Below are positions 35,656 through 44,548 of a stretch of 64,000 nucleotides of DNA, in pieces. Source of the DNA: Cypionkella sp. (GTDB lineage Bacteria > Pseudomonadota > Alphaproteobacteria > Rhodobacterales > Rhodobacteraceae). The DNA lies in NCBI RefSeq assembly GCF_030652235.1, contig NZ_JAUSBA010000046.1, positions 1 to 64,000 on the forward strand. The letters are read 5' to 3'. Position 1 is the stretch's first letter, and every line of letters begins with the position of its first letter. Under the pieces are notes generated by a model. That model was not told where the DNA came from, did no database searches, and saw only the letters and a program-made list of their open reading frames with translations. A program made the position numbers and the translations under genes.

Positions 35656-37308
35656 ATGACGCAGCAGGATGATCTGGGAAGCGCCAAAGTGTTGGCCGAA
35701 TTGGTCGCACCCGAGCGGCGCGCGCTGCGTCGGGCGGCGGTTTTGTCGGGGCTGGCGGCGCTGATCTGGCCGTTGCAAGCGGCTTTGGTGGCAGGCGCGC
35801 TGGCTGAATTGCTGACAGATGCCGCCCCGCTGTGGTCGCATGTCGCTGGATTTGCCTTGCTGGGGGTGCTGCGTGCGGTTTTGAACCATTGGGCCGAGGG
35901 CATCGCCTTCACCGCAGGTCTGCGCGTCACCAGTCAGTGCCGGGCGGCGATTGTGGTGCATGAGGCCACCCGCAGTAACGGCCCCGCCGCCGGGCCCATC
36001 GCCGCCCTTGCCGCCGAAAAGCTGGACGCGCTGATGCCCTATGTCAGCCGCTACGCCCCGGCGAAGGCGCGGGTGATGGTGGTCCCCGCGCTGATCTTGG
36101 CGCTGGCGTTCTGGCACTCTTGGGCGGTGGGGGTGATCTTTTTGATGACCGGCCCGTTGATTCCGGTGTTCATGGCGCTGATCGGTTGGGCCGCACAAGC
36201 CGCCAGCCAGCGCCAGATGGCCGAGATCGCCAGCCTGAACGATTTGCTGGTTGAACGCCTGCAAGCGCTGCTGGATATCCGGCTGCTGGGCGCGGGCGCG
36301 GCCGTGGTCAACAGCTTTGCCGAGGCCGCCGACCGTCTGCGCGCCCAGACCATGGCCGTGCTGCGGGTGGCCTTTTTGTCCTCGGCGGTGTTGGAGTTGT
36401 TCGCGGCCATCGGGGTTGCGATGGTGGCGGTTTATGTCGGGTTTTCGCTGTTGGGCCTGCTGGGGTTTGGGAGTTATGCCACGCCGTTGACCCCGGCTGC
36501 TGGCATATTCTTGTTGCTGTTGGCGCCTGAGTTCTACCAGCCCCTGCGCGACCTGTCCGCCGCATGGCATGACCGCGCGGCAGCACTGGCGGTGGCTGTG
36601 GAATGGGACGAATGGCACCTGCGTGGTGATACGCCGTTGCTGGGGCAGGGCGCTGTGGCGGCGCGTTTGGCCGGGCCTGCGGATATTGTCGCCACCGGGC
36701 TGAAGGTGCGCCTTGGGCCGCATTTGCTGACCCTGCCGGATTTCAGCCTTGCCGCGGGCGAGACGCTCGCGCTGCTCGGGCCAAGCGGTGCGGGCAAGAC
36801 CACGCTGTTGCGGCTGCTGGCCGGGATGCTGCACCCCGAGACCGGACAGATCCGTGTGGCAGGCCAGCCCTTGAATGGTCAGACCGCCGACGGCTGGCGG
36901 GCGCGGTTGGGCTGGATGCCACAACAGCCGCATTTTTTGAACGCCAGCCTGCGGCACAACCTTGGCTTCGGGCGGTCTGGCGATCTCGCCGCCGTGCTGG
37001 GGGCGGTGTCGATGCAAGAAGTGGTCGCAGGCTTGCCGCAGGGTCTGCACACGCGGCTGGGCGAGGGCGGTGGCGGGCTGTCGGGCGGAGAGGCGCGCCG
37101 CCTGACGCTGGCACGCGCCCTGCACGCCCGCCCCGATGTGCTGCTGGCTGATGAGCCGACTGCTGATCTGGATGCGCTGACCGCCGAGGCCATCACCGAG
37201 GGGCTTTTGGCGCTGGCCGCGACGGGGTGCAGCCTGATCATCGCCACCCATGACGAGGCGCTGGCCGCGCGGATGCACCGGGTCATCCGGCTGGAGGCGC
37301 TGGTATGA
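35656..37308 (+). CDS. cydD: Thiol reductant ABC exporter subunit CydD
   Basis: 550-residue half-transporter needed for cytochrome bd assembly; CydDC exports glutathione and cysteine and supports haem insertion. Residues about 1-330 are the six-helix membrane domain, and the ATPase follows with GPSGAGKTT, LSGGEARRL and VLLADEPTADLD. It overlaps cydC by 4 bp (ATGA). The order cydD-cydC-cydA-cydB-cydX is one continuous cluster. Confidence 0.93.
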   Translation: MTQQDDLGSAKVLAELVAPERRALRRAAVLSGLAALIWPLQAALVAGALAELLTDAAPLWSHVAGFALLGVLRAVLNHWAEGIAFTAGLRVTSQCRAAIVVHEATRSNGPAAGPIAALAAEKLDALMPYVSRYAPAKARVMVVPALILALAFWHSWAVGVIFLMTGPLIPVFMALIGWAAQAASQRQMAEIASLNDLLVERLQALLDIRLLGAGAAVVNSFAEAADRLRAQTMAVLRVAFLSSAVLELFAAIGVAMVAVYVGFSLLGLLGFGSYATPLTPAAGIFLLLLAPEFYQPLRDLSAAWHDRAAALAVAVEWDEWHLRGDTPLLGQGAVAARLAGPADIVATGLKVRLGPHLLTLPDFSLAAGETLALLGPSGAGKTTLLRLLAGMLHPETGQIRVAGQPLNGQTADGWRARLGWMPQQPHFLNASLRHNLGFGRSGDLAAVLGAVSMQEVVAGLPQGLHTRLGEGGGGLSGGEARRLTLARALHARPDVLLADEPTADLDALTAEAITEGLLALAATGCSLIIATHDEALAARMHRVIRLEALV

Positions 37309-38942
37309 GCGCGCTGTGGCAGGTGTTTCAGCTGATCTGGCGCGACCAGCGCACGCCGTTGTTGCGCGGGGCGGTGCTGGGTGTGGTGGTGCTGCTGGCC
37401 GGGGTGGCGTTGCTGGGACTGTCGGGTTGGTTCATCACCGCTGCCGCTGCGGCAGGGATGGCCGGGGTCGGCGTGTCGTTTGACGTGTTCCGCCCTTCGG
37501 CTTCGGTGCGTTTCCTTGCCTTGGGTCGCACCGTTGCGCGCTATGGCGAGCGGGTTTTGACGCATGACGCGACCTTGCGCGCGTTCGCAGCGCTTAGGGT
37601 GCGCCTGCTGCAAAGCTGTACGCGCGCGCCTTATGACCGGCTGAGCCGCCTGCGTGGCCCGCAGATGCTGAACCGCCTCATCGCTGATATTGACGCGTTG
37701 GACGGCTTGCCGTTGCGGCTGGTCCTGCCGCTGATCGCCGGGATCACCACACATCTGCTTACGTTCGCGGTGCTTTGGGCGCTGGCAGGGCTGACGATTG
37801 CCGCAACCCTGGCGCTGGGCTTTGTCGGTGGCGGTGCTGTGGTGCTGATCTCGGCAGGCAGGGTGGGCTTTGCGCCCTCGCGCCGCGCCGAACTGGCGGC
37901 CCAAGCCTTCCGCAGCCGCTTTATTGATCTGGTGCAAGCGCGCGGCGATCTTGCGGTTTACGGCCAACTTGCGGTGCAGAAAAGCGCGGTTCTGGCCGCA
38001 GACAGCCGCAGGCAAAGCGCCCGCCTTGCGCAAGACCGTGTCGAGCGGCGCGCAGGCCTTGCGCTGTCTTGCCTTGGCACCGGGCTGGCGACGGTGGCCT
38101 TGGCGCTGGGCATGGCGCTTGCGCAACGCGGCCAGCTTAGCCCTGCGCTGGCCGCGATGGGTTTCTTCGCCGCCCTCGCTCTGTTGGAAACCGTATCCCC
38201 GCTGCGCCGCGCGGTGGCGGAACTGGGCCGGATGACCCTTGCCGCTCGGCGTGTGGTACAGGGGCTGTCTGCACCTGCCCTTCAAAGCGGGCGAAGTCAT
38301 GCAGCGACCGCGCTGCGCTTTGACGCCGTCAGCCACCGCCGCCCCGGCGCTGCCCGCCCCAGCCTGCACCCGCTTAGCTTCACCCTGCACCCCGGCGAAA
38401 CCCTCGCCCTTGCCGGCCCCAGTGGTGCGGGAAAATCCACCGCTTTGCTGCTGGCCGCAGGCCTGCTTCACCCCAGCAGCGGCACGATCTGGTTGGGCGA
38501 CCACCCTCTGCCCGACTGGAGTGAGGTCGCCCTGCGCGCGCAACTGACCCTGATCCCGCAACGCGCCGCCCTGATGGCGGGCAGCATCCGTCAAGCGCTG
38601 ACCCTCGCCGCACCCGAGGCTGACGACGCTTCGTTGTGGGCCGTGCTGCAGGCCGTGGCTTTGGATCAAGTGATCCGCACCAAGGGCGGCCTTGACGCCC
38701 AACTTGGCCCGCGCGGCGCGGGCCTTTCGGGCGGAGAAGCCCGCCGCCTGAGCATCGCGCGCGCGCTGCTGCGCGCGCCTGCGATCCTGCTTTTGGACGA
38801 GCCGACCGAGGGCCTTGATACCGCCATCGCCCGCGACGTTCTGCACGGCATCCGCCGCTATCTGCCCCAAGCTGCGATTCTGACTGCGTCACATCGCCCT
38901 GTCGAGCTGGATTGGGCTGACATTGTGCGGATGATCCCCTAA
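37305..38942 (+). CDS. cydC: Thiol reductant ABC exporter subunit CydC
   Basis: 545-residue partner of CydD. The N-terminal domain has GVALLGLSGWFITAAAAAG and RPSASVRFLALGRTVARYGER, typical of CydC. The ATPase carries GPSGAGKST, LSGGEARRLS and ILLLDEPTEGLD. It starts within the cydD stop and ends 92 bp before cydA. The tight coupling implies equal amounts of the two subunits. Confidence 0.93.
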   Translation: MSALWQVFQLIWRDQRTPLLRGAVLGVVVLLAGVALLGLSGWFITAAAAAGMAGVGVSFDVFRPSASVRFLALGRTVARYGERVLTHDATLRAFAALRVRLLQSCTRAPYDRLSRLRGPQMLNRLIADIDALDGLPLRLVLPLIAGITTHLLTFAVLWALAGLTIAATLALGFVGGGAVVLISAGRVGFAPSRRAELAAQAFRSRFIDLVQARGDLAVYGQLAVQKSAVLAADSRRQSARLAQDRVERRAGLALSCLGTGLATVALALGMALAQRGQLSPALAAMGFFAALALLETVSPLRRAVAELGRMTLAARRVVQGLSAPALQSGRSHAATALRFDAVSHRRPGAARPSLHPLSFTLHPGETLALAGPSGAGKSTALLLAAGLLHPSSGTIWLGDHPLPDWSEVALRAQLTLIPQRAALMAGSIRQALTLAAPEADDASLWAVLQAVALDQVIRTKGGLDAQLGPRGAGLSGGEARRLSIARALLRAPAILLLDEPTEGLDTAIARDVLHGIRRYLPQAAILTASHRPVELDWADIVRMIP

Positions 38943-39034
38943 ATTGTAATCTGTGATATAGCTTAGCTCTGCCCGCTGGGTGCAGGCTTGATACAGCAAG
39001 CGACATCGGCACCCCGATCAGCAGGAGCACATCT

Positions 39035-40645
39035 ATGGAATTCGGTATTGTCGAGCTTTCGCGGCTACAATTCGCCACAACCGCGATGTTTCACTTCCTG
39101 TTCGTGCCGCTGACCATCGGCCTGTCGATCATCGTTGCTATTATGGAAACAGTCTATGTGATGACCAACCGCCCGATCTGGCGGCAGATGACCAAATTCT
39201 GGGGCGCATTGTTCGGCATCAACTTTGCGATTGGTGTGGCGACCGGCATCACCATGGAATTCCAATTTGGCATGAACTGGAGCTATTTCAGCCAATACGT
39301 TGGCGACATCTTTGGCGCACCCCTTGCCATCGAAGGCTTGATGGCGTTCTTTTTGGAAGCCACGTTTGTCGGACTGTTCTTCTTCGGCTGGGATAAACTT
39401 AGCAAGACTGCGCATCTTGGGGTCACTTGGCTGGTCGCTATTGGCTCGAACTTTTCCGCGCTGTGGATTTTGATCGCCAACGGCTGGATGCAAGATCCGG
39501 TCGGTGCCGCATTCAACCCGATGACGATGCGGATGGAGATGACCGATTTCTGGGCCGTGTTGTTCAACGAAGTCGCTCAAGCGAAATTCGTCCATACCGT
39601 CTCGGCGGGCTATGTCACCGCCTCGGTGTTCGTGCTGGGCGTGTCGGCTTGGTATCTTTTGCGCGACCGCCATGTTGAACTTGCGCGCCGCTCTATCGCT
39701 GTGGCTGCGGCGTTTGGGTTGGCCTCGGCGTTCTCAGTGGTGCTTTTGGGCGATGAATCTGGCTACAATGCCACCCACAGCCAAAAGATGAAACTCGCAG
39801 CCATCGAAGGCATGTGGCACACCGAACCTGCCCCCGCCGCGATCACCGCTTTCGGTTTTCCTGATCAGGAAGCCCGAGAGACGCATTACGCCATTCATAT
39901 CCCCTATGTGATGGGCCTGATCGGCACCCGGTCGCTGACCACCGAAATCCCCGGCATCACGGAACTTGTCGCGCAAGCCGACACCCGCATCCGTTCCGGC
40001 ATGATCGCCTATGAGGCGCTGCTGACCCTGCGCGCCGAGCGTGAGGCCACGCCGCAGGTCGTGAAAGATACCTTCGAGCGGCACTCCGCCGATCTGGGCT
40101 TTGCACTGCTGCTGCGCAAATATACCGACACGCCGCATCTGGCGACCGAAGCGCAGATCAAAATGGCCGCGAATGACACGGTGCCAACGGTTTGGCCGCT
40201 GTTCTGGGCGTTCCGCATCATGGCGGGCCTGGGGTTCGCCTTCATCGGCACCATGATCTACTTCTTCTACCGCGCCTCGTTCAAGCGGATGCAATTCCCG
40301 CGCCCAGCGCTGCATCTGGCGGTCTGGATGATTCCAACCCCCTGGATTGCCGCTGAAATGGGCTGGTTTGTTGCCGAATTTGGCCGCCAGCCTTGGACGG
40401 TGGACGGGGTGCTGCCGACAGCGCTGTCGGTCTCGGCGCTGTCGATGACAGAAGTGGCGATCACGCTGGCGGGCTTTGTGATCTTCTATTCGATCCTGTT
40501 CGTCGTCGAGATGGGTCTGATGCTGAAATACATCCGCAAAGGCCCGTTCCTTGAGGTTGCCGAAACCGAGGCTTGGATGAAGCGCCATGAAATCCGGCTG
40601 ATGGGGCGCAAAAACGCCGATGCCATCGCAATGCCAGCGGAGTAA
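39035..40645 (+). CDS. cydA: Cytochrome bd ubiquinol oxidase subunit I
   Basis: 536-residue haem-carrying subunit of the bd quinol oxidase, an inner-membrane terminal oxidase with high oxygen affinity. FGIVELSRLQFATTAMFHFL contains the conserved haem histidine near residue 19. MWHTEP, the quinol-binding loop after it, and GWFVAEFGRQPWTVDGVLPT are family hallmarks. The periplasmic loop is long, as in the E. coli-type enzyme. AGGAG precedes the ATG. Confidence 0.95.
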   Translation: MEFGIVELSRLQFATTAMFHFLFVPLTIGLSIIVAIMETVYVMTNRPIWRQMTKFWGALFGINFAIGVATGITMEFQFGMNWSYFSQYVGDIFGAPLAIEGLMAFFLEATFVGLFFFGWDKLSKTAHLGVTWLVAIGSNFSALWILIANGWMQDPVGAAFNPMTMRMEMTDFWAVLFNEVAQAKFVHTVSAGYVTASVFVLGVSAWYLLRDRHVELARRSIAVAAAFGLASAFSVVLLGDESGYNATHSQKMKLAAIEGMWHTEPAPAAITAFGFPDQEARETHYAIHIPYVMGLIGTRSLTTEIPGITELVAQADTRIRSGMIAYEALLTLRAEREATPQVVKDTFERHSADLGFALLLRKYTDTPHLATEAQIKMAANDTVPTVWPLFWAFRIMAGLGFAFIGTMIYFFYRASFKRMQFPRPALHLAVWMIPTPWIAAEMGWFVAEFGRQPWTVDGVLPTALSVSALSMTEVAITLAGFVIFYSILFVVEMGLMLKYIRKGPFLEVAETEAWMKRHEIRLMGRKNADAIAMPAE

Positions 40646-40649
40646 CGCC

Positions 40650-41813
40650 ATGATCCTGCATGAACTTCTCAGCTACGAAACCCTACGCCTGACATGGTGG
40701 GTCTTGGTTGGTGTGCTGCTGATCGGCTTTGCGCTGACTGATGGTTTCGACATGGGGGTCGGGGCTTTGCTGCCCTTCGTCGCCAAAACCGACACCGAGC
40801 GCCGGGTGGCGATCAACACCGTAGGCCCGGTGTGGGAGGGCAATCAGGTCTGGTTCATCCTTGGTGGTGGCGCGATTTTTGCGGCATGGCCGCCGCTTTA
40901 TGCTGTGTCGTTCTCGGGATTCTACCTTGCGATGTGGATTGTGCTGGCGGCGCTGATCGTGCGGCCTGTGGCGTTCAAATACCGTTCCAAACGCGACGAT
41001 CCGCGCTGGCGGGCAACATGGGATTGGGCATTGTTCGCGGGCGGCGCTGTGCCGGCTACGATCTTTGGCGTGGCGGTTGGCAATGTGCTGCAGGGTGTGC
41101 CGTTTCACTTCACCGATGATCTGCACGCGATCTATGAAGGCGTGTGGTATGTGAAATTCCTCAGCCTTCTTAATCCCTTCGCGTTGTGCGCCGGTGTCGT
41201 GTCACTGGCGATGCTGGTGATGCACGGCGCGGCTTGGCTGACCCTGAAAGCGGAAGGTCCGGTGCAAACCCGCGCCCGCCGTATCGGCTCGTGGGCTGCA
41301 CTGGTGGCGATTGGCGGCTATATTGGCTTGGGCCTCTGGCTGGCCTACGGCTTTGACGGATACCAGATCGCGGGCGCGTATGTCACAGGCGGCCCGTCGA
41401 ACCCGCTGCATTTTGAGGTGACGAAAGGCGGCAGTTGGATGCAGGCATATGCCCTGCGGCCATGGATCGCGATTGCCCCGATCATGGGCGTTGTCGGCGG
41501 ATTGATGGCCTATCTTGGCCTGCGGGCTGGGCGCGAAATCACCACGCTGCTCGCCTCCAAAATGGCAATTTTTGGCATGATCGCCTCGGTGGGGCTGACG
41601 ATGTTCCCGTTCATTCTGCCCTCATCCACCGATCCAAGATCCTCGCTGACAGTCTGGAATGCCTCATCCTCACACCTGACCCTGTTCATCATGTTGGTGG
41701 TTACGGTGATCTTCCTGCCGTTGATCCTGATCTACACCGCGTGGGTTTACAAAGTGCTCTGGGGCAAAGTCACAGAGGCGGATGTCTCGGAAAACTCTCA
41801 CGGTCTTTACTGA
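40650..41813 (+). CDS. cydB: Cytochrome bd ubiquinol oxidase subunit II
   Basis: 387-residue membrane subunit with about eight to nine helices. ALTDGFDMGVGALLPF and INTVGPVWEGNQVWFI are conserved CydB sequences. The ATG at 40650, four bases after the cydA stop, is the natural start (MILHELLSYETLRLTWW). Confidence 0.95.
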   Translation: MILHELLSYETLRLTWWVLVGVLLIGFALTDGFDMGVGALLPFVAKTDTERRVAINTVGPVWEGNQVWFILGGGAIFAAWPPLYAVSFSGFYLAMWIVLAALIVRPVAFKYRSKRDDPRWRATWDWALFAGGAVPATIFGVAVGNVLQGVPFHFTDDLHAIYEGVWYVKFLSLLNPFALCAGVVSLAMLVMHGAAWLTLKAEGPVQTRARRIGSWAALVAIGGYIGLGLWLAYGFDGYQIAGAYVTGGPSNPLHFEVTKGGSWMQAYALRPWIAIAPIMGVVGGLMAYLGLRAGREITTLLASKMAIFGMIASVGLTMFPFILPSSTDPRSSLTVWNASSSHLTLFIMLVVTVIFLPLILIYTAWVYKVLWGKVTEADVSENSHGLY

Positions 41814-41825
41814 AAGGATAAGAAT

Positions 41826-41948
41826 ATGTGGTATTTCGCATGGATGCTTGGCCTGCCGCTGGCTGCGATGTTCGCGGTGGTCAACGCGATGTGGCTGGAA
41901 ATGCAGGAAGACAGCCGCAAAATCGGCACACTTGAAGATGACGCATAA
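41826..41948 (+). CDS. cydX: Cytochrome bd small subunit CydX
   Basis: A 40-residue single-helix protein 12 bp after cydB. It begins MWYFAWMLGLPLAAMFAVVN and continues with AMWLE, then a charged cytoplasmic tail. The MWYFxWxLG start and the WLE motif are diagnostic of CydX, which stabilises the haems of cytochrome bd. The gene is short enough to be missed by standard length cut-offs. Confidence 0.93.
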   Translation: MWYFAWMLGLPLAAMFAVVNAMWLEMQEDSRKIGTLEDDA

Positions 41949-41960
41949 GCTGCGGCAAGA

Positions 41961-42962
41961 TTAACGCAGCCACAACCCTTCGCGCTTTAGCACAAACCGG
42001 ATCGCTTGCTCGCGACGGGGCAGGTCGTCACGGTCAAACAGCGCCCGCACCTTGCGGCCCCGGTTCTGATAAATCATCAGCCGTGCGGGCTCGTGATCGC
42101 GCAAGATCCGCCGCAGGTCTTTCCGGCCCGCTACATGTTCTAAAACCTCAACCACGCGGTCATTTTCGCGCGCATAAAGCAGCGGTAACGTGCGGTAATG
42201 ACAAGTCACTGCCCCATCCAAGCCCGCCAGAGCCGCGCCCGGACGCCCGCCGCCAAAGCTGTGAATGACCAAAGGCAACGCGATCTGATCCAGCCAAGGG
42301 TAAATCTCCTGACAGATCAAAGCCTCGGGCCGGTCATCGCGGATCGCCAAAGCGTAGTCTAAAAACCGCGCCCCAAACGCCTTCGGGCTGGCATGGAAAA
42401 ACCACCCCGCATTGAAATACATGAACCTTTGCCAGTAATTTTCGGGTTGGGTCGGATCAATCGTACCGTCAAACGCCAAACCAAACCGATCATACAGCGC
42501 GCGCCAAGTTGCCGCCAAATCCGGCCCGTACAACTCTTGCGCAGGCCAGCTTCCTTCGCGCCGCATCGAGGCTGCGGGCGTTGTGAAATCAAACTCCACC
42601 GTGTCGAAATCGCCGGTGATCAGCGTGTCGGTGTCCAGAAACAAGAAGGGCTGATCCGGCAGTGCCGCCAAAGCCTCAATCTTATTGCCATGCGGATAGC
42701 TTTGGCCGAAATGCACCGCCTCGAACGGCAAAAACTCGGCGCCCAATTCCAGCAACATCGCCCGCACCGTGGCATCCGTCACCGCGACCGACTTAGGCCA
42801 AGCCCCGCCCTGCTGCGGTTCTGCCAGATACAACTTGCCGGCAAAGTTCGGATTGGTCGCCCGTAGCGAGGCCGCCAGCAACAACGCTTCATACTGAAGC
42901 CGCCCCGCCTGCACCACCGCCACGATATTGAACGCTTGTCGCGCAGGCTTGGGATCGGTCAT
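41961..42962 (-). CDS. DTDT-motif glycosyltransferase-like protein, paralogue of 32025
   Basis: 333-residue protein with LQYEALLLAASLRATNP near the start, GQSYPHGNKIEALAALPDQP, the DxD-type FLFLDTDTLITG, YFNAGWFFHASP, and YPWLDQIALPLVIH. The same motifs occur in the same order in the protein at 32025, so the two form a paralogous pair. The C-terminal 60 residues are basic and may contact an acceptor. It is convergent with cydX and divergent from the small periplasmic gene at 43053. Family assignment beyond a glycosyltransferase fold is uncertain. Confidence 0.6.
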   Translation of the reverse strand: MTDPKPARQAFNIVAVVQAGRLQYEALLLAASLRATNPNFAGKLYLAEPQQGGAWPKSVAVTDATVRAMLLELGAEFLPFEAVHFGQSYPHGNKIEALAALPDQPFLFLDTDTLITGDFDTVEFDFTTPAASMRREGSWPAQELYGPDLAATWRALYDRFGLAFDGTIDPTQPENYWQRFMYFNAGWFFHASPKAFGARFLDYALAIRDDRPEALICQEIYPWLDQIALPLVIHSFGGGRPGAALAGLDGAVTCHYRTLPLLYARENDRVVEVLEHVAGRKDLRRILRDHEPARLMIYQNRGRKVRALFDRDDLPRREQAIRFVLKREGLWLR

Positions 42963-43052
42963 GTTTCTCTCGCGGGGATTGGCCCCCGTGCTGCTGCTGT
43001 TGGCGCGACATTAGGCGCGATTGCAGGGCAGCAAAAGCAAAAGGAGGTTCAG

Positions 43053-43469
43053 ATGTTGAAGAATTCCCTGATTGTTGCCGTCTGCGCGACAATCCCCACG
43101 ACGGCTTTTGCCGAAAACTTCACGACTGCGGCGGAGATCAAACCGATCCTGGACGCCACCCGCGCCAACTGGATTGCGGTGCGCGAATTTGACGGCAAGG
43201 ATTTGCTGTATTTCACCCAGCTTCTGGCATGGCGTTGTGGGCTTAGCGAAATCCGCTACGGCTTGAATGGGGCTGCCCCAGACAAGGTGTGGGCGATGGA
43301 GCCTTGCTATGACACCGCGCCGCAACCCAATGCGTTGAAGATGGAGGGCGCAGAGATATACCTCACTGCACCTCTAAGCTCGATCCAGAGTATTTCCATC
43401 AGCGTAACATTTGATGACGGCACCGCGGCCAGCGCCGATTTCAAGCGTGCCGATGTGATGACGCCCTGA
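43053..43469 (+). CDS. Small periplasmic protein, unknown function
   Basis: 138 residues. The N-terminus MLKNSLIVAVCATIPTTAFA is a clear Sec signal peptide, with cleavage expected before ENF. The mature part contains two cysteines (WRCGLS and EPCYDT) that may form a disulfide. I do not recognise the family. The ATG at 43053 has a strong AAAGGAGG behind it, so a longer upstream frame is rejected. The gene ends just before a strong inverted repeat. Confidence 0.7.
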   Translation: MLKNSLIVAVCATIPTTAFAENFTTAAEIKPILDATRANWIAVREFDGKDLLYFTQLLAWRCGLSEIRYGLNGAAPDKVWAMEPCYDTAPQPNALKMEGAEIYLTAPLSSIQSISISVTFDDGTAASADFKRADVMTP

Positions 43470-43481
43470 TTTCATCTTGGC

Positions 43482-43544
43482 AAAAATACTCCCGCCGGAG
43501 GCTTCCTGCCGCTGATGCAGGCAGCCTCCGGCGGGAGTATTTTT
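43482..43544. terminator. Large inverted repeat, likely bidirectional terminator (Rhodobacteraceae repeat)
   Basis: Two perfect 21-base arms (43482-43502 and 43524-43544) are built around CTCCCGCCGGAGG and end in A-runs and T-runs respectively. The stem would stop transcription from both the periplasmic-protein gene and the convergent DDAH gene. The right arm and the following 15 bases are identical to the repeat at 57978. Confidence 0.85.
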
Positions 43545-43559
43545 CAAAAGAGCAAATCC

Positions 43560-44351
43560 TTAGCGCGCAGGCGTGAACCGCAGCGACAGGCAAGACATGC
43601 CGCCGTCCAGCTTGGCACATTCGCTGTTGCCGATCTCGCGCACATTATAGCCCGCCTGCTCCAACGTCGCGCGGGTCTTTGCAAAGCCCGCAGGCATGAT
43701 CACCAGATCGTTGAAGCGGATCGTATTGGCGCAAGCCTCTTCACCTTCCGCCACATGGATCACCTTATAGCCGGCAAAACACCCCGACTCCGCCAGCCGC
43801 TTGGTCGACAGGATCGTCTCGGCGTCCAGCAGCGAGCAGTCGGTTTTGAAGTGCAGAACCCCCGGCGGCGTGAACACTTCGCGCACGCTATAGCCCCAGT
43901 CGGCAACCAACCGCGTCAGTTCCGCCACGCCTGCTGCATTGGTGCGCGCCGAACGCCCGACCAGAATCTCGGTTTCTGTGGTCAGAATATCGCCGCCTTC
44001 GATGAAGCTGTCTGCCGCCTCAATCCGCAGCACTTGGCCATAAAGCGCCTGCAAATGCGGGGCCATTTCCGCCGCTTCGCCCAGACGCGACGGCGCACCA
44101 GGCCGCATCACCACTGCGCCTTTCGGCAGGCACAACGCGGTATCTTCGACAAACACCGAATCCGGGAAAGCCTCAAGCGCGGCCAATTCGACGACTTCCG
44201 CCCCGGTTGAGATCAGCGCCGCGACATAATCCGCATGATGCGCCTGCATCAGCGCCAGATCTGGCGTGCCGGTATCCACCGCGCGCAAGCCCGCGATGAT
44301 GCTGGCCGAGGGTCTGCGGGTGATGGCGTGGCTGAACGTGTAAGACTGCAT
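43560..44351 (-). CDS. Dimethylarginine dimethylaminohydrolase family protein
   Basis: 263-residue amidinotransferase-fold hydrolase. FPDSVFVEDTALCLP and SFIEGGDIL hold guanidine-binding acidic residues, the catalytic histidine is in VLHFKTDCS, and the nucleophilic cysteine is in LDGGMSCLSLRF. This pattern and length fit DDAH, which yields citrulline and dimethylamine from methylated arginine; other arginine-like substrates remain possible. It stands alone, ending 15 bp from the inverted repeat. Confidence 0.88.
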   Translation of the reverse strand: MQSYTFSHAITRRPSASIIAGLRAVDTGTPDLALMQAHHADYVAALISTGAEVVELAALEAFPDSVFVEDTALCLPKGAVVMRPGAPSRLGEAAEMAPHLQALYGQVLRIEAADSFIEGGDILTTETEILVGRSARTNAAGVAELTRLVADWGYSVREVFTPPGVLHFKTDCSLLDAETILSTKRLAESGCFAGYKVIHVAEGEEACANTIRFNDLVIMPAGFAKTRATLEQAGYNVREIGNSECAKLDGGMSCLSLRFTPAR

Positions 44352-44548
44352 GAAAGACTCCTGATCCGAATTTGCGCGACACTAGGGCAAACTTCGCATC
44401 CCCGCAAATCCAAGCGCGGCAGCCCGCAGCGAAAACCGACCAGCCACAGCTTAAGGCTTTCCTCTGTCAGTGTAATTTGGAAACAGGCTTGGCGATCTCG
44501 CCCCCATGTTTGGCGCTGATACGTCCTGTTTTGTCTGTCAGCTTGCAG

